NCBI GenBank assembly: GCA_046759385.1
Contig: JBHICC010000010.1
Span: forward strand, 1-64,000
From: JBHICC01 sp046759385
Lineage (GTDB): Bacteria; Pseudomonadota; Gammaproteobacteria; Acidiferrobacterales; SPGG2
Reading direction: 5' to 3'
Length of the DNA stretch: 64,000 nt
Shown: positions 62,556 through 64,000 of the stretch, piece after piece
Layout of the letters: every line of letters begins with the position of its first letter
Numbering within the stretch: the stretch's first letter is position 1
Made by a program: the position numbers and the translations under genes
The notes under the pieces: model-generated
What the model saw: only the letters and a program-made list of their open reading frames with translations
What the model was told of the DNA's origin: nothing
Databases searched by the model: none

Positions 62556-62642
62556 ATGATGAAGGTAACACAGGAGAAAGATCCGAAGAAGTACGTGGTC
62601 CTTCTGGTTTTGGTAGGCGTCTTCTTCTGGATCGTCATGTAG
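62556..62642 (+). CDS. small membrane peptide, 28 residues
   Basis: Too short for routine gene finding. ATG ATG at 62556/62559 is preceded by AGGAGG (62546-62551), with 7-nt spacing to the second ATG, and followed directly by a terminator, so the unit looks like a genuine mini-gene. The peptide starts polar (KVTQEKDPKK) and ends in one hydrophobic stretch YVVLLVLVGVFFWIVM, a single-pass membrane helix with cytoplasmic N-terminus likely. Family unknown. It is not overlapping any other gene. Confidence 0.7.
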   Translation: MMKVTQEKDPKKYVVLLVLVGVFFWIVM

Positions 62643-62676
62643 GCGGCCAAAAGCCAAACTCACAGAGTTTTCGAAA

Positions 62677-62707
62677 AAAGGGCTGCACTAGCAGCCCTTT
62701 CTCGTTT
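62677..62707 (+). terminator. rho-independent terminator after the small peptide gene
   Basis: AAAGGGCTGC (62678-62687), loop ACTA, GCAGCCCTTT (62691-62700) form a ten-base-pair stem followed by CTCGTTTT. Only the small peptide gene lies immediately upstream on this strand, supporting its transcription. The stem is symmetric and A-rich on the other side, so it could also end the opposite-strand kinase transcript. Confidence 0.85.
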
Positions 62708-62761
62708 TGCGCGGTTGCGCGCCAGCGGCCCTCAGCCAACACTGGCACGAGTAGCTAACAA

Positions 62762-63877
62762 TTACACACTACCCCTCACTTTTTCGACGATGTCTGCCAT
62801 CGTGTCGTGTTGCTCCTCCATGCTGCGTACTAGTTGGAATTGGTTGCGCGCACGATCGAGATTGTGCTCAGGGCGTTTGACCCTGAAGTAGACATCACCT
62901 TTAAGGTAGTCCGTCAAAAAACGCATGCCAGTCTCGAATGTGATTACCCGGCCAGCAATAGGCAACAGATCAAACTCGTCTACAGTCAGAAATGCGGTGG
63001 CCTCACGTAGGTAACCTTCTACAAGCGCCTTAAATACCGGCAAACGCACATGGACGTGGTCGAGATCGAATTCGGCTTCACCGCCAGCGCTTACGCTGCT
63101 GCGCACTAGATCGCCAAAGTCATGCAACACCAGTCCGGGCATCGCCGTGTCGAGGTCGATGATGCAAAGCGCTTCGTCCGTTCTGTCGTCAAACAGTATG
63201 TTGTCGATCTTGGTATCGTTATGTGTCACGCGCCGGGGCAACTTACCGCGTGCAAGTGCGTCATCAAAAGCACGAGCGAGCGGCTCACGCGCCAAGGCAA
63301 AGCCAATCTCGGCATCGGCTGTCATGACACGATTCAAGCGATCCGCCTGAATAGCCCGGCACAGCTGCTCATAGCGCTTAGCGGTGTCGTGGAAGCCAGG
63401 GATCGATTCGTGCAAGCTGAATGCCGGTAGATCGGCCAAGAGCTTCGCAAACCTCGCAAAAGCGGCGGCAGCCTCGGTCGCCAGCGCGGGTCCGACTACA
63501 TCGTGTGTATGCGTGCGCTCGATGTAGTCATAAGTACGCCAATAGGCTCCTTCAGCATCGACATGATAGGGTCGACCGTCTTCGCTGTAGATTAAGGTTA
63601 AGACGCGGCGCTCAAGATCACCTAAGCCTTCGTTTTCGAGCTTGCCGCGCAGATGATCGATGACGCGAACGATGTTTTCCATCACCTGTTCAGGGTGTGA
63701 AAACACACGGTTGTTGATGCGCTGGTGGATGTATCGACGGGCTCGGTCGTCGCCGACATAGGTGACAACGTAAGTGTCGTGGATATGGCCACGATGCAGT
63801 TCCGTTGCATGCGTGAGGCGGCCATGCAAGCCAAAACGCCGGCCGATTTCATCTACGATCCGTCGCACAGAAAGCAC
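62762..63877 (-). CDS. phosphotransferase, N-acetylhexosamine 1-kinase (NahK)-like
   Basis: 371 residues from GTG 63877. The APH-fold kinase motifs are RVTHNDTKIDNILFDD (catalytic loop with Asp and Asn) and CIIDLDTAMPGLVLHDFGD (metal-binding Asp). This HNDTK...IDLDT form is characteristic of the NahK-like group that phosphorylates N-acetylhexosamines at C1 rather than aminoglycosides. The N-terminal YIHQRINNRVFSHPEQVMENI also fits. A nucleotidyltransferase usually sits nearby; a partial upstream gene reaches the window edge. Confidence 0.85.
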   Translation of the reverse strand: MLSVRRIVDEIGRRFGLHGRLTHATELHRGHIHDTYVVTYVGDDRARRYIHQRINNRVFSHPEQVMENIVRVIDHLRGKLENEGLGDLERRVLTLIYSEDGRPYHVDAEGAYWRTYDYIERTHTHDVVGPALATEAAAAFARFAKLLADLPAFSLHESIPGFHDTAKRYEQLCRAIQADRLNRVMTADAEIGFALAREPLARAFDDALARGKLPRRVTHNDTKIDNILFDDRTDEALCIIDLDTAMPGLVLHDFGDLVRSSVSAGGEAEFDLDHVHVRLPVFKALVEGYLREATAFLTVDEFDLLPIAGRVITFETGMRFLTDYLKGDVYFRVKRPEHNLDRARNQFQLVRSMEEQHDTMADIVEKVRGSV

Positions 63878-63953
63878 GGGTGTACGGTTGTGGTTAGCCG
63901 ATGGGTGACCTGAGCGCCGCTGCCGTTCGGTCAGATAACGGGTGTATTCGTCA

Positions 63954-64000
63954 TTAAACGCCTGATACGTGTACCGCTATCCGTTTATCTTCGCGACCAG
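63954..64000 (-). CDS. C-terminal end of an upstream gene, cut by the window edge
   Basis: On the minus strand a frame reads GREDKRIAVHVSGV and stops at 63956-63954, 76 bp before the kinase start. It may be the tail of a preceding gene in the same operon. Only 15 codons are visible, so neither the gene nor its family can be confirmed. Confidence 0.25.
   Translation of the reverse strand, partial: GREDKRIAVHVSGV

Overview
The window reads as a gammaproteobacterial chromosome outside the enteric group. The evidence is a FimV/HubP polar landmark protein beside asd and leuCDB, the conserved block cspD / clpS-clpA / infA-ate-aat, BamD, RluD and PgeF of gammaproteobacterial type, a SlmA-free but otherwise ordinary housekeeping complement, a retropepsin-type protease next to nadC, and a T11SS-like outer-membrane protein. 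Base composition is moderately GC-rich. No rRNA and no CRISPR array were seen. Genus cannot be assigned from the sequence alone.

Layout. 1-2.4 kb: 5' end of a tRNA-Pro gene (minus strand), rhomboid protease, thyA-folA. 2.4-10.1 kb (minus strand): leuC-leuD-leuB-asd-fimV, covering leucine and aspartate-family biosynthesis and the polar landmark protein. 10.4-16.5 kb: unknown gene, MFS transporter, aroC, TraB/GumN protein, then a translationally coupled zinc peptidase and ATP-grasp ligase. 16.6-22.3 kb: metH, a PflA-like radical SAM protein, a PEBP protein. 22.4-26.1 kb (minus strand): an unknown gene, a FecR-domain protein ending in a TbpB-like barrel, and a SLAM-like outer-membrane protein. 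26.7-32.4 kb: alpha/beta hydrolase, Do-type protease, UMF1 transporter, ArsR regulator with a 32-bp palindromic operator, egtD. 32.5-41.4 kb: retropepsin-like protease, nadC, pgeF, rluD, bamD, nadE, FemAB-like protein, aat, ate, infA. 41.6-49.3 kb: clpA, clpS, csp, mnmA, a PurB with an HTH domain fused in front, a membrane protein with a histone-like basic tail, a DUF7931-like protein, an NlpC/P60 lipoprotein. 49.5-53.7 kb: sucAB.

From about 53.7 kb the character changes. A degenerate tRNA-Glu-like sequence is followed by a small membrane protein, a tyrosine recombinase with phased repeats upstream, an Ala/Pro-rich protein with identical zinc ribbons at both ends, a DHCR24-like FAD oxidoreductase, a dynamin-like GTPase, a 28-residue membrane peptide with a strong ribosome binding site and terminator, and a NahK-like sugar kinase. 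The first part looks like an integrated element or its remains next to sucB. The right-hand boundary cannot be set inside the window.

Functional threads: protein quality control and N-degron turnover (aat, ate, clpS, clpA, Do protease), envelope biogenesis (bamD, fimV, pgeF, NlpC/P60), one-carbon and folate metabolism (thyA, folA, metH), NAD synthesis (nadC, nadE), RNA modification (mnmA, rluD). The less ordinary candidates are the FecR/TbpB-like + SLAM-like pair, the peptidase + ATP-grasp pair, HTH-PurB, and the zinc-ribbon/FAD/dynamin stretch beside the recombinase. Function for all of these is inferred from sequence patterns only; no database search was run.
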